DNA of 41,222 bases, taken from positions 1-41,222 of the forward strand of contig JALFGN010000016.1 in assembly GCA_022777285.1 (NCBI GenBank). The letters are read 5' to 3'. The notes beneath the pieces were generated by a model that was not told where the DNA came from, ran no database searches, and saw only the letters and a program-made list of their open reading frames with translations. The position numbers were made by a program, and so were the translations under genes. This document shows, piece after piece, positions 19,037-27,036 of the stretch (position 1 is the first letter of the stretch; each line of letters starts with the position of its first letter). The stretch comes from Blautia sp. (GTDB lineage Bacteria > Bacillota > Clostridia > Lachnospirales > Lachnospiraceae).

Positions 19037-19300
19037 ATGGAGACAATTATTTTTGATGGAGAAGACGGAACCGAAATTGAACTGGGGATTCTTGAACAGA
19101 CAAGAGTAAATGGAAGTATGTACTTGCTGGTAGTAGATCCGGAAGAGTCGGATGAAGAGGGAAGTGCCGCATATATTTTAAAAGATGTATCAGAAGACGG
19201 CGAAGAAGAAGGATGCTATGTGTTCGTGGAAGATGATACAGAATACGATGCAGTTTATAAAGTATTTGCTGCTATGCTGGATGATATTGATTTTGAGTAA
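19037..19300 (+). CDS. DUF1292 domain-containing protein (YrzB family)
   Basis: An 87-residue, very acidic protein of the DUF1292 family (B. subtilis YrzB); no function is known. The start is the ATG at 19037 with AAGGATGAGG just upstream, not the TTG at 19001. The pattern DGTEIELGILEQTRVNGSMYLLV..AYILKDV is the family core. About a quarter of the residues are Asp or Glu. The 96 bases between ruvX and this gene hold a weak stem before a T-run, so expression may be partly separate. Confidence 0.88.
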   Translation: METIIFDGEDGTEIELGILEQTRVNGSMYLLVVDPEESDEEGSAAYILKDVSEDGEEEGCYVFVEDDTEYDAVYKVFAAMLDDIDFE

Positions 19301-19319
19301 CAGTCGATTTCTGTATAAT
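19291..19319 (+). promoter_or_regulatory. Possible promoter of the RNase J gene
   Basis: A perfect TATAAT at 19314-19319 sits 80 bases before the RNase J start. The -35 is poor: TTTTGA at 17-base spacing or TTGAGT at 15. It overlaps the stop of the DUF1292 gene. Confidence 0.45.
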
Positions 19320-19398
19320 TCTAAAAATTGAGCGGAGAATAAGAGAAATAGAAAATGGAATAGAAAAATGTGAACGGAAAATAATTGGAGGAATTGAT

Positions 19399-21072
19399 TT
19401 GAAAAAAAATAACAACTCGAATTTGAAAATCATTCCATTGGGCGGACTGGAACAGATTGGAATGAATATTACTGCCTTTGAGTACGAGGACAGTATTGTC
19501 GTGGTAGATTGTGGATTATCTTTCCCGGAGGACGATATGCTGGGAATTGATCTTGTAATTCCGGATGTGACCTACTTAAAGGACAATATTTCCAAAGTCA
19601 AAGGTTTTGTGATCACGCACGGACATGAGGATCATATCGGAGCACTGCCATATATTCTGAAAGATATCAATGTGCCGATTTATGCTACAAAGCTTACGAT
19701 CGGACTGATTGAAAATAAGTTAAAAGAACATAATTTACTGAGAAATACGAAGAGAAAAGTGATCAAACACGGACAGTCCATTAATCTGGGCAGTTTCCGT
19801 ATTGAGTTTATTAAGACAAACCACAGTATTCAGGATGCATCAGCGCTGGCAATTTATTCTCCGGCAGGTATTGTGGTGCATACAGGAGACTTTAAAGTAG
19901 ATTATACGCCGGTATTCGGTGATGCTATTGATTTACAGAGATTTGCGGAAATAGGAAAAAAAGGCGTACTGGCACTGATGTGTGACAGTACGAATGCGGA
20001 ACGCAAAGGATTTACGATGTCTGAGCGTACGGTAGGAAGAACCTTTGATAATATATTTGCAGAACATAAAAATACAAGAATTATTATTGCTACGTTTGCC
20101 TCAAATGTGGATCGTGTACAGCAGATTATTAATTCTGCATACAAATATGGAAGAAAAGTTGCTGTGGAAGGCCGTAGTATGGTAAATGTAATCGGTACAG
20201 CAGCAGAGCTGGGTTATCTGAAAATTCCGGATAAAACTCTGATCGATATTGATCAGATTAAGAATTATCCGGATGATAAAGTGGTTCTGATTACAACGGG
20301 AAGTCAGGGAGAATCTATGGCGGCACTTTCCCGTATGGCAGCCAGCATTCATAAGAAAGTAACCATTAAACCCAATGATACCATTATTTTCAGTTCCAAT
20401 CCAATTCCTGGAAATGAAAAAGCAGTATCCAGGGTGATTAATGAATTGAGCAGAAAAGGGGCAGATGTTATTTTCCAGGATGCACATGTGTCCGGACATG
20501 CGTGCCAGGAAGAAATCAAACTGATTTATTCTCTGGTAAAACCAAGATATGCAATTCCTGTTCACGGAGAATATCGTCATCTGAAAGCACAGGCAGGGAT
20601 AGCCTATGAACTGGGAATCCCCAAAGAAAATATATTTATCCTGTCTTCCGGAGATGTTCTGGAAATGAATGAAAATGAAGAGGAACATGCAAGAGTAACC
20701 GGACAGGTACGGACAGGTGCCATTCTGGTAGACGGTCTTGGAGTTGGGGATGTAGGAAATATCGTTCTTCGTGACAGACAACATCTGGCGGAAGACGGTA
20801 TTATGATCGTAGTGCTGACATTGGAGAAGCATTCCAATCATCTGCTGGCAGGACCGGATATTGTATCTCGTGGTTTTGTTTATGTGAGAGAATCGGAAGA
20901 TCTGATGGAGGAAGCAAGAATTGTGGTGGAAGATGCCATTGACACATGCCTCGAAAAACATATTACAGACTGGGGAAAGATGAAAAATGTAATCAAAGAT
21001 TCGTTGGGTGAGTTCTTATGGAAACGTACAAAACGAAATCCGATGATTTTGCCGATTATTATGGAGGCATAA
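19399..21072 (+). CDS. rnj: Ribonuclease J
   Basis: A metallo-beta-lactamase/beta-CASP ribonuclease with 5'-to-3' exonuclease and endonuclease activity, central to mRNA decay and rRNA maturation in Firmicutes. It has 557 residues. The zinc motif HGHEDH is at residues 74-79, with further ligands in the VHTGDFKVDYTP and CDSTNAE regions. The beta-CASP motif VHGEYRH near residue 390 is clear. The C-terminal dimer domain is present. The start codon is TTG at 19399: GGAGG lies 7 bases upstream and no ATG or GTG is placed better. The 2-base gap to the ylbF-like gene implies coupling. RNase J1 and J2 types cannot be told apart here. Confidence 0.95.
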   Translation: MKKNNNSNLKIIPLGGLEQIGMNITAFEYEDSIVVVDCGLSFPEDDMLGIDLVIPDVTYLKDNISKVKGFVITHGHEDHIGALPYILKDINVPIYATKLTIGLIENKLKEHNLLRNTKRKVIKHGQSINLGSFRIEFIKTNHSIQDASALAIYSPAGIVVHTGDFKVDYTPVFGDAIDLQRFAEIGKKGVLALMCDSTNAERKGFTMSERTVGRTFDNIFAEHKNTRIIIATFASNVDRVQQIINSAYKYGRKVAVEGRSMVNVIGTAAELGYLKIPDKTLIDIDQIKNYPDDKVVLITTGSQGESMAALSRMAASIHKKVTIKPNDTIIFSSNPIPGNEKAVSRVINELSRKGADVIFQDAHVSGHACQEEIKLIYSLVKPRYAIPVHGEYRHLKAQAGIAYELGIPKENIFILSSGDVLEMNENEEEHARVTGQVRTGAILVDGLGVGDVGNIVLRDRQHLAEDGIMIVVLTLEKHSNHLLAGPDIVSRGFVYVRESEDLMEEARIVVEDAIDTCLEKHITDWGKMKNVIKDSLGEFLWKRTKRNPMILPIIMEA

Positions 21073-21074
21073 TT

Positions 21075-21416
21075 ATGGGAAATGTTGAAGTATATGTGGA
21101 TCGATTGATTCAGGAAATCAAAAGCGGAGTTGTTTACAGACAATATACCGTTGCTCTGGAAAATTTGAATCAGAACCCGGAATTAAAACAACAGGTAGAT
21201 GAATTGCGCAGACTGAATTATCAGGTACAGGCAGAGAGTGATGCACGGAATCTGTATGACGCTATTGATGATATTGAGAGTAAGATTGACAAGCTAAGCT
21301 GCGTACCGGAAGTAACCCAGTTTCTGGAGGCAGAGCTTGCTCTTTGCAGACAGCTCCAGTCCGTAGAAGTAAGACTTCATCAGGGAATTAACCTGAATAT
21401 ACCGGATTTATTCTGA
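21075..21416 (+). CDS. YlbF/YmcA (DUF964) family protein
   Basis: A 113-residue, largely helical protein of the YlbF/YmcA family. In B. subtilis, YlbF, YmcA and YaaT form a complex with two Fe-S clusters that steers RNase Y mRNA processing, sporulation and biofilm entry. The sequence has the family layout: YVDRLIQEIKSGVVYRQY, then LNQNPELKQQVDELRRLNYQ, and a C-terminal helix with LEAELALCRQLQ. Its GGAGG ribosome binding site lies in the end of the RNase J gene, which suggests that the two proteins work together in RNA decay. The start at 21075 replaces an out-of-context ATG at 21018 inside the RNase J gene. Confidence 0.87.
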   Translation: MGNVEVYVDRLIQEIKSGVVYRQYTVALENLNQNPELKQQVDELRRLNYQVQAESDARNLYDAIDDIESKIDKLSCVPEVTQFLEAELALCRQLQSVEVRLHQGINLNIPDLF

Positions 21417-21441
21417 TAAGAGAAAAAATAAGGAGAACAAA

Positions 21442-21882
21442 ATGGGAAAAGGAATCAGACGACAGGGAGCGGCTTCGATTCTGGCAGGCGGTTTTTTCAG
21501 ATTTGCCGTGTATGCCTGTGTTGTGTGTGCTGTATTTTATATCAGTAAATCTGCATATGATTTCGGCTATGCAATTTTTAATCAGGTTCCTGTGGATGAT
21601 GAAGACCATGGAGAAGACATTACAGTGGTGATCAAAGAGGGCAGTTCTGTTTATCAGATTGGAAAAATTCTGAAAAGCAAGGGCCTTCTGGAAGATGCCA
21701 AGGTTTTTGTTGTGCAGGAAAAGCTTTCGAATTATAAAGATAAGCTGCAGGCTGGAACATATATTCTGAATACGTCTATGACTGCGGATGAAATGATGGC
21801 GATTCTGGCCAGAGAAAATATAGCAGGACAGCCGGAGCAGGCTCCGGCAGATTCGGACAGTCAGACAGAGGGAGAAAGTTAG
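21442..21882 (+). CDS. Short MltG/YceG-like membrane protein without the catalytic domain
   Basis: A 146-residue protein with one N-terminal membrane segment (FFRFAVYACVVCAVFYIS, about residues 19-36) followed by an extracellular LysM-like subdomain typical of the MltG N-terminal half: VVIKEGSSVYQIGKILKSKG, LQAGTYILNTSM, and MMAILA. MltG is an endolytic transglycosylase that ends glycan strands; the catalytic domain with its glutamate, another 200 or so residues, is missing. The frame ends at a clean stop after an acidic tail (QTEGES), and the next gene starts 20 bases later, so it is not an obvious frameshift. It occupies the place of mltG (yrrL) in the yrzB-yrrL-yrrM order. It may be a glycan-binding or regulatory remnant. 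Confidence 0.75.
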   Translation: MGKGIRRQGAASILAGGFFRFAVYACVVCAVFYISKSAYDFGYAIFNQVPVDDEDHGEDITVVIKEGSSVYQIGKILKSKGLLEDAKVFVVQEKLSNYKDKLQAGTYILNTSMTADEMMAILARENIAGQPEQAPADSDSQTEGES

Positions 21883-21902
21883 GAGTCAGGTAGAGGAAAA
21901 TC

Positions 21903-22544
21903 GTGATAGTTGATGAAAGAATGGTAACGTATATCAATTCTCTGGATAAAGGAAATACCGCTTTTCTGGATGAATTGGAAAAAGAGGCCAGAGAAAACCG
22001 TGTGCCGATTATACGGCGCGAAATGCAGAGCTTTTTAAAGGTATTGCTTCGTATAACAAGTCCCCGTCTCATTCTTGAGGTGGGGACTGCTGTTGGTTTT
22101 TCTACTCTTCTGATGAGCGAGTATGCTCCGGAAGACTGCAGAATTACCACGATTGAAAATTATGAAAAGAGAATTCCAATTGCCAGAGAAAATTTTCGTA
22201 AAGCAGGAAAAGAAGACAGAATTACTTTGCTGGAAGGAGATGCGGCGCAGGTTTTGAAAACACTGGAAGGATCTTATGATTTTATTTTTATGGATGCGGC
22301 AAAAGCGCAGTACATTCATTTCCTTCCGGATATTTTGCGGCTGCTCTCTAATGGAGGGATTCTTGTTTCCGATAATGTGCTTCAGGATGGAGATCTGATC
22401 GAATCGCATTTTGCAGTAGAAAGAAGAAACAGAACCATCTACAAGCGGATGCGGGAGTATCTTTATGTGCTGAAGAATCATGAGCAGTTGGAGACCAGTA
22501 TTCTTCCTCTGGGAGATGGGGTTACGCTCAGTGTTAAGAAATAG
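21903..22544 (+). CDS. trmR: O-methyltransferase, probable tRNA 5-hydroxyuridine methyltransferase TrmR
   Basis: A class I SAM-dependent O-methyltransferase of 213 residues, of the family that includes B. subtilis TrmR (YrrM), which methylates 5-hydroxyuridine at tRNA position 34 to give mo5U. The SAM motif ILEVGTAVGFSTLLM is at residues 57-71, and DFIFMDAAKAQY and ILVSDNVLQDG supply the metal-binding acids. The start is GTG at 21903 with AGAGG upstream; a later ATG would cut into the helical N-terminus. The adjacent U32 gene encodes the presumed hydroxylase, as in B. subtilis, which is the main support for the tRNA role over other small-molecule O-methyltransferases. Confidence 0.88.
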   Translation: MIVDERMVTYINSLDKGNTAFLDELEKEARENRVPIIRREMQSFLKVLLRITSPRLILEVGTAVGFSTLLMSEYAPEDCRITTIENYEKRIPIARENFRKAGKEDRITLLEGDAAQVLKTLEGSYDFIFMDAAKAQYIHFLPDILRLLSNGGILVSDNVLQDGDLIESHFAVERRNRTIYKRMREYLYVLKNHEQLETSILPLGDGVTLSVKK

Positions 22545-22559
22545 AAAGGTCATGAAAAA

Positions 22560-23795
22560 ATGAGAAAAAAACCAGAATTACTTATTCCGGCAAGCAGCCT
22601 GGAGGTTTTAAAAATAGCAGTTATTTTTGGTGCAGATGCAGTTTATGTTGGAGGAGAGGCTTTTGGGCTGCGGGCAAAGGCGAGAAATTTTTCTATGGAA
22701 GACATGGAAGAGGGAATTCAGTTTGCACACAGCCACAATGTGAAAGTGTATGTAACCGCCAATATTCTGGCTCATAACAGGGATTTGGATGGCGTGCGGG
22801 AATATTTTCGTGAATTGAGAAGAATCAAGCCGGATGCTTTGATCATTTCCGACCCTGGGGTATTTATGATCGCAAAGGAAGAATGTCCGGAGATTGAGCG
22901 CCATATCAGTACACAGGCGAATAATACCAATTATGGAACGTATAATTTCTGGTATGGACTGGGGGCAAAAAGAGTTGTAAGTGCGCGGGAATTGTCTCTG
23001 GAAGAAATCCGGGAGATCCGCAGAAACATTCCGGAAGACCTGGAAATTGAAACATTTATTCATGGAGCGATGTGTATTTCTTATTCCGGCAGATGTCTTC
23101 TCAGTAATTTTTTTACAGGAAGAGATGCGAATCAGGGTGCCTGTACCCACCCTTGCCGTTGGAAATATTCCATTGTAGAAGAGACCAGACCCGGGGAGTA
23201 TATGCCTGTTTATGAAAATGAAAGAGGTACTTACATTTTTAATTCCAAGGATTTGTGTATGATCGAGCATATGGATGATGTGCTTACATCCGGAATCGAC
23301 AGTTTGAAAATTGAAGGACGAATGAAAACAGCATTGTATGTGGCAACAGTGGCAAGAACTTACCGTAAGGCGATAGACGATTATCTGGAAAGTCCAAAGC
23401 TGTATCAGAAGAATATGGACTGGTACAAAGAACAGATTATGGGATGTACCTACCGTCAGTTTACGACCGGATTTTTCTATGGAAAACCGGATGAAAATTC
23501 GCAGATTTATGACAGTAATACTTATGCAAAAGATTATACCTATCTGGGATATCTGGAAGAAAAGACAGAAGAAGGGCTTTATCGCATCACCCAGAGGAAT
23601 AAATTCCTCGTGGGAGAAACGATTGAAGTGATGCGGCCGGATGGAGAAAACCGTCTGGTGACAGTAAAAGCGATTTATGATGAAGAGGGAAAATCCTGTG
23701 ACAGTGCACCGCATCCACAGCAGACACTCTATCTGGATTTGGGAGAAGATCTGGATGTGTTTGACATCTTAAGGAGAAAAGAAATGGCTTCTTAA
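22560..23795 (+). CDS. trhP: U32 family protein, probable prephenate-dependent tRNA uridine hydroxylase TrhP
   Basis: A 411-residue U32 protein close to B. subtilis YrrO (TrhP2) by length and pattern. TrhP proteins make 5-hydroxyuridine at the wobble position of tRNA, using prephenate, and older annotation calls them collagenase-like peptidases. A TIM-barrel start (ELLIPASSLEVLKIAVIFGADAVYVGG) is followed by four cysteines suited to an Fe-S cluster: C172, C179, C195 and C199, in MCISYSGRC and GACTHPC. The acid-rich IEGRMK motif and a C-terminal beta domain follow. The start at 22560 avoids the ATG at 22552, which meets a stop after three codons. Only one U32 gene is present, while B. subtilis has two. 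Its 3' end overlaps sigK by 27 bases. Confidence 0.9.
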   Translation: MRKKPELLIPASSLEVLKIAVIFGADAVYVGGEAFGLRAKARNFSMEDMEEGIQFAHSHNVKVYVTANILAHNRDLDGVREYFRELRRIKPDALIISDPGVFMIAKEECPEIERHISTQANNTNYGTYNFWYGLGAKRVVSARELSLEEIREIRRNIPEDLEIETFIHGAMCISYSGRCLLSNFFTGRDANQGACTHPCRWKYSIVEETRPGEYMPVYENERGTYIFNSKDLCMIEHMDDVLTSGIDSLKIEGRMKTALYVATVARTYRKAIDDYLESPKLYQKNMDWYKEQIMGCTYRQFTTGFFYGKPDENSQIYDSNTYAKDYTYLGYLEEKTEEGLYRITQRNKFLVGETIEVMRPDGENRLVTVKAIYDEEGKSCDSAPHPQQTLYLDLGEDLDVFDILRRKEMAS

Positions 23796-24395
23796 TTTTG
23801 TTACAGCATTTTTTTCAATACGGGACACGTAAGAGCGGCTGATATTCAGCCGCTTTGCTATTTCCCGCTGCGTCAGTTCCTGATGGCCATAGAGACCGTA
23901 TCGAAGTTTGAGAACTTCCAGTTCCCGTTGCGTCAGAATCTTTCCGATCAGGTGATAAAGTCGATGGACATCTTCTTTTAAAGTATAGTTTTCCACTACA
24001 TCTACCGGTTCATTTTCTATCACATCCAGCAGGTTGATCTCATTTCCATCCCGGTCAGTACCGATGGGCTCATAAAGAGATACCTCCTTACTGGTTTTCT
24101 TTTTAGAACGAAGGAGCATGAGCAGCTCATTATCAATACATCTGGCTGCATACGTAGACAGACGATTCGATTTTTTCTGATCAAATGTATGGATTGCCTT
24201 TATAAGGCCTATGGTTCCGATAGAAATCAGATCATCCAGATCTTCTTCAATCCCCTGATATTTTTTTACGATATGTGCCACAAGACGCAGATTACGTTCA
24301 ATGAGAATATTCTTTGCTTCCTGACTTCCCCTTTTGTATTCCTGAAGATAGTATTTCTCCTCTTCTGAAGTCAAGGGCTTAAGAAATGTTTTCAA
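23769..24395 (-). CDS. sigK: Sporulation sigma factor SigK-like
   Basis: An RNA polymerase sigma factor of the SigE/SigK sporulation branch, the late mother-cell factor in B. subtilis. Hallmarks are NLRLVAHIVKKY, DLISIGTIGLIKAI (region 2.2), STYAARCIDNELLM (2.3-2.4), VSLYEPIGTDRDGNEINLLD, and the region 4.2 helix TQREIAKRLNISRSYVSRIEKNAV. I place the start at the TTG at 24395 (208 residues) because GAGG lies 9 bases upstream. The frame extends five codons further, to a TTG at 24410, but that start would leave almost no leader after the predicted promoter. Either way there is no 20-residue membrane-binding pro-sequence as in Bacillus SigK. The gene is intact and is not split by a skin-like element. 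Confidence 0.88.
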   Translation of the reverse strand: MKTFLKPLTSEEEKYYLQEYKRGSQEAKNILIERNLRLVAHIVKKYQGIEEDLDDLISIGTIGLIKAIHTFDQKKSNRLSTYAARCIDNELLMLLRSKKKTSKEVSLYEPIGTDRDGNEINLLDVIENEPVDVVENYTLKEDVHRLYHLIGKILTQRELEVLKLRYGLYGHQELTQREIAKRLNISRSYVSRIEKNAVTKLRSHFFSP

Positions 24396-24423
24396 GCAGA
24401 GGTACCTCAAAGGGATTTAATTC

Positions 24424-24451
24424 TAGTTTATGTTGGAAACAATCGTTTTGT
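24424..24451 (-). promoter_or_regulatory. Sigma-K (or sigma-E) type promoter of sigK
   Basis: On the minus strand, AC, a 17-base spacer, then CATAAACTA: an exact match to the sigma-K pattern AC-N17-CATANNNTA. The -10 also fits the related sigma-E pattern, but its ATA-type -35 is not obvious. The predicted RNA start lies about 20 bases before the TTG start codon. Confidence 0.55.
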
Positions 24452-24509
24452 GCTTTTCCAATTTTTCTTGTATAGAGCAGAAAAATATGATACAGTATTT
24501 TCAAATATC

Positions 24510-24531
24510 AAAAAGCAATTCTTGCTTTTTT
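24510..24531. terminator. Terminator-like hairpin in the comM leader
   Basis: AAAAAGCAA-TTC-TTGCTTTTT is a perfect 9-bp stem with a 3-base loop and A/T-runs on either side, so it could work in both directions. It lies 85 bases before the comM start, between divergent genes. A leader attenuator for comM or a block to antisense transcription are both possible. A possible promoter just upstream (TTGTAT-N17-TACAGT, 24468-24496) is weak. Confidence 0.4.
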
Positions 24532-24615
24532 CTCTTCGCATTTCAGCGAAAAATTCCATTTATCATTCTTAAATATGTAAAGTCAGATACTTTTTCTGGC
24601 AGAAAGGGGCAATTT

Positions 24616-26154
24616 ATGTTCAGCAAAGTATTGTCGGCAACGATTGATGGTGCCAGATGTGTACCGGTTTGCGTGGAGGCAGATGTAAGCAATGGTCTTC
24701 CTATGTTTTCTATGGTGGGGGATCTTACTTCTCAGGTGAAAGAGGCCCAGGAACGGGTCAGGACAGCGATAAAAAATATGGGGATTACCATTCCGGCCAA
24801 AAGGATTACGGTAAATCTTTCGCCGGCAGATATCCGAAAAGCAGGAAGTCGGTTTGATCTTCCGATTGCAGCAGCGCTTCTTGCGGCTTTCGGACTGATT
24901 GAGAAAGAAAAACTGGAAGGAGTTATGCTGGCGGGAGAATTGGGATTGGATGGTAAAGTCAATCCGGTGAGTGGAATCTTACCATTGGCAGAAACTGCCA
25001 GAGAATCTGGATGTACGCTGTGTGTAGTTCCGGAAAAAAATTACAGGGAAGCAGCGGCAGTAGGACGGATTCCTGTTCTTGCAGTGCATTCCCTTCCGCA
25101 TTTTCTGGAATGTGCAGGAAAAGAAAACTGGGGAGTGGACAAAGATCCGGAACCGTTTGTTTTTTCTGAAGGCAGGGACAGTTTGTACCGGGATTTTTCT
25201 GATATACAGGGACAGGAACATGCAAAGCGCGCAGCAGTCATCGCAGCAGCCGGGTTCCATAATTTTCTTATGACCGGTCCAAGGGGAACCGGAAAGACTA
25301 TGATTGCCAGAAGAATCCCTGGGATTCTTCCGGCATTGTCGAGGGAAGAACAGCTTGAAATATCGAGAGTCTACAGCATAGCAGGTCTTCTGACAGAAGA
25401 GCGCCCTTTTCTTACTTCACGCCCGTTTCGGGCACCACATCATACAATTACACCGGCTGCACTTGCAGGAGGAGGAAAGTATCCAAGACCCGGTGAAATC
25501 ACACTGGCTCACAGAGGGATTTTATTTCTCGATGAGTTTCCGGAATTTTCCCATGATGCCATAGAAATTTTGCGCCAGCCTCTGGAAGAACGTTCCATCA
25601 CCATCAGTCGTATGGGAGCTTCTTTCGTTTTTCCTGCTGATTTTATGTTCGTAGCTGCCATGAATCATTGCCCTTGTGGGCATTACCCGAATCTGAATCA
25701 TTGTACCTGTACAGGGGCTGAAATCAGCCGTTATAAAAATCGGATCAGCGGACCGGTCATGGACAGGATCGATATTTGTGCAGAGGTATCGGGAGTTTCT
25801 TATGAAGAACTGTCCGGAAGAAAAAAAGGAAAAACTTCCCGGGAACTTCAAAAAGAAGTAGAAAAAGCAGTAGCGATTCAAAAGGACCGATACGAAGAGA
25901 AATACAAGAACAGAGGGATTTTTTTTAATTCACAGCTTCGTGGGGATCTGATTCCCAGATATTGTGAAACCGGAAGAGAAGCGGCAAGAATTCTGGAAAA
26001 AGCATATGAAAAGATGAATTTAAGTGCCAGATCGTATCATAAAATTTTAAAAACAGCCCGTACGATTGCAGATCTGGAAGGAGAGACACTGATTAAAGAG
26101 GCACACATCAGCGAAGCGTTGTGTTATAGAGAAACAGGAGGAAATATGAGATGA
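24616..26154 (+). CDS. comM: YifB/ComM family Mg-chelatase-like AAA+ ATPase
   Basis: A 512-residue AAA+ protein of the YifB/ComM family. ComM in Vibrio and Haemophilus is a hexameric helicase that promotes branch migration during natural transformation; the role in Clostridia is not settled. The start is the ATG at 24616 with AAAGGGG upstream. An open frame back to 24430 is A/T-rich and unlike the family. An N-terminal Lon-like substrate domain (residues 1-170, with GLPMFSMVGD and SPADIRKAGSRFDLPIAAALL) precedes the ATPase: Walker A GPRGTGKT at 221-228, RAPHHTITPAALAGGG, Walker B ILFLDEFPEF, and a zinc-like CPCGHYPN/HCTC pair. It overlaps dprA by four bases (ATGA). This pairing supports a role in handling incoming single-stranded DNA. 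Confidence 0.93.
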   Translation: MFSKVLSATIDGARCVPVCVEADVSNGLPMFSMVGDLTSQVKEAQERVRTAIKNMGITIPAKRITVNLSPADIRKAGSRFDLPIAAALLAAFGLIEKEKLEGVMLAGELGLDGKVNPVSGILPLAETARESGCTLCVVPEKNYREAAAVGRIPVLAVHSLPHFLECAGKENWGVDKDPEPFVFSEGRDSLYRDFSDIQGQEHAKRAAVIAAAGFHNFLMTGPRGTGKTMIARRIPGILPALSREEQLEISRVYSIAGLLTEERPFLTSRPFRAPHHTITPAALAGGGKYPRPGEITLAHRGILFLDEFPEFSHDAIEILRQPLEERSITISRMGASFVFPADFMFVAAMNHCPCGHYPNLNHCTCTGAEISRYKNRISGPVMDRIDICAEVSGVSYEELSGRKKGKTSRELQKEVEKAVAIQKDRYEEKYKNRGIFFNSQLRGDLIPRYCETGREAARILEKAYEKMNLSARSYHKILKTARTIADLEGETLIKEAHISEALCYRETGGNMR

Positions 26155-27035
26155 TAAAAGAAGAGAAAGATATGTGGATCTGTAAGCAGGAAGAGGCAAA
26201 TTATCCTCAGAGATTGAAATATTTCGAAAATATGCCGGAAAAACTCTTTGTAAAAGGGAAACTGCCGGATGAAAATAAGAAGAGCGTGGCAATTGTAGGC
26301 GCACGATCCTGCAGTTATTATGGAAGAACGCAGGCTTATGAATTTGCACGAAAACTGGCAGAAAATGGAGTGCAGATTATCAGCGGTATGGCGATGGGGA
26401 TTGACGGATGGGCCCACCGAGGTGCACTGGATGGAGGTGGAGAAACCTTTGCAGTTCTGGGATCTGGTGTGGATATCTGTTATCCCAGACAGAACGCCGA
26501 TCTGTACAGGAAGATTCCGCAGCAGGGAGGAATTTTATCGGAATATGAACCGGGTGATCAGCCGCTTGCCTGGCATTTTCCTCTGCGCAACCGGATAATT
26601 AGTGGTCTTGCAGACCTTGTGTTGGTGATTGAAGCTCGGCAGAAAAGTGGCTCTTTGATTACAGTGGAATATGCACTGGAACAGGGAAGAACGGTCTATG
26701 CCCTTCCGGGAAGGGTAGGGGATGCTCTCAGCGAAGGCTGTAATCATTTGATCTTTCAGGGGGCCGGTATTGCAAAATCTGTGGAAATTATTATGAATGA
26801 ACTGGAAATTTCAGTAAAATTAAATAAAAAATTAAATGAAAATTCCAAGATAAGGCTTGCAAGCAGGGAAGAAATGGTGTATAGTTGTGTGGATTTGAGT
26901 CCCAGACATATGGATGAAATATTACTCCGGGCAGGACTTGAACCGGCAGAGACACAGGCAATTCTGTTAAAGCTGGAATTAGAAGGGCTTGTAAATGAGC
27001 CGATAAAGAATTATTATGCCAGAGCAGGAGGTTGA
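26151..27035 (+). CDS. dprA: DNA-processing protein DprA (Smf)
   Basis: DprA loads RecA on single-stranded DNA taken up during transformation. It has 294 residues, shorter than DprA proteins that carry an N-terminal SAM-like domain: it goes almost directly into the Rossmann fold. Typical motifs are SVAIVGARSCSYYGR, ISGMAMGIDGWAHRGAL, AVLGSGVDICYP, GGILSEYEPG, FPLRNRIISGLAD and KSGSLITVEYALEQGR. A C-terminal winged helix follows (about residues 235-294). It overlaps the comM stop by ATGA, and topA starts 2 bases after its stop. The comM-dprA-topA order is common in Firmicutes. Confidence 0.94.
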   Translation: MIKEEKDMWICKQEEANYPQRLKYFENMPEKLFVKGKLPDENKKSVAIVGARSCSYYGRTQAYEFARKLAENGVQIISGMAMGIDGWAHRGALDGGGETFAVLGSGVDICYPRQNADLYRKIPQQGGILSEYEPGDQPLAWHFPLRNRIISGLADLVLVIEARQKSGSLITVEYALEQGRTVYALPGRVGDALSEGCNHLIFQGAGIAKSVEIIMNELEISVKLNKKLNENSKIRLASREEMVYSCVDLSPRHMDEILLRAGLEPAETQAILLKLELEGLVNEPIKNYYARAGG

Positions 27036-27036
27036 C

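Noticed and set aside
23769-24395. Skin-type interruption or frameshift of sigK
   Set aside because: Regions 2.1 to 4.2 are continuous and intact in one frame.
24430-24615. N-terminal extension of comM upstream of 24616
   Set aside because: The frame is open but A/T-rich, lacks a ribosome binding site, contains a terminator-like hairpin and is unlike the family's N-terminus.
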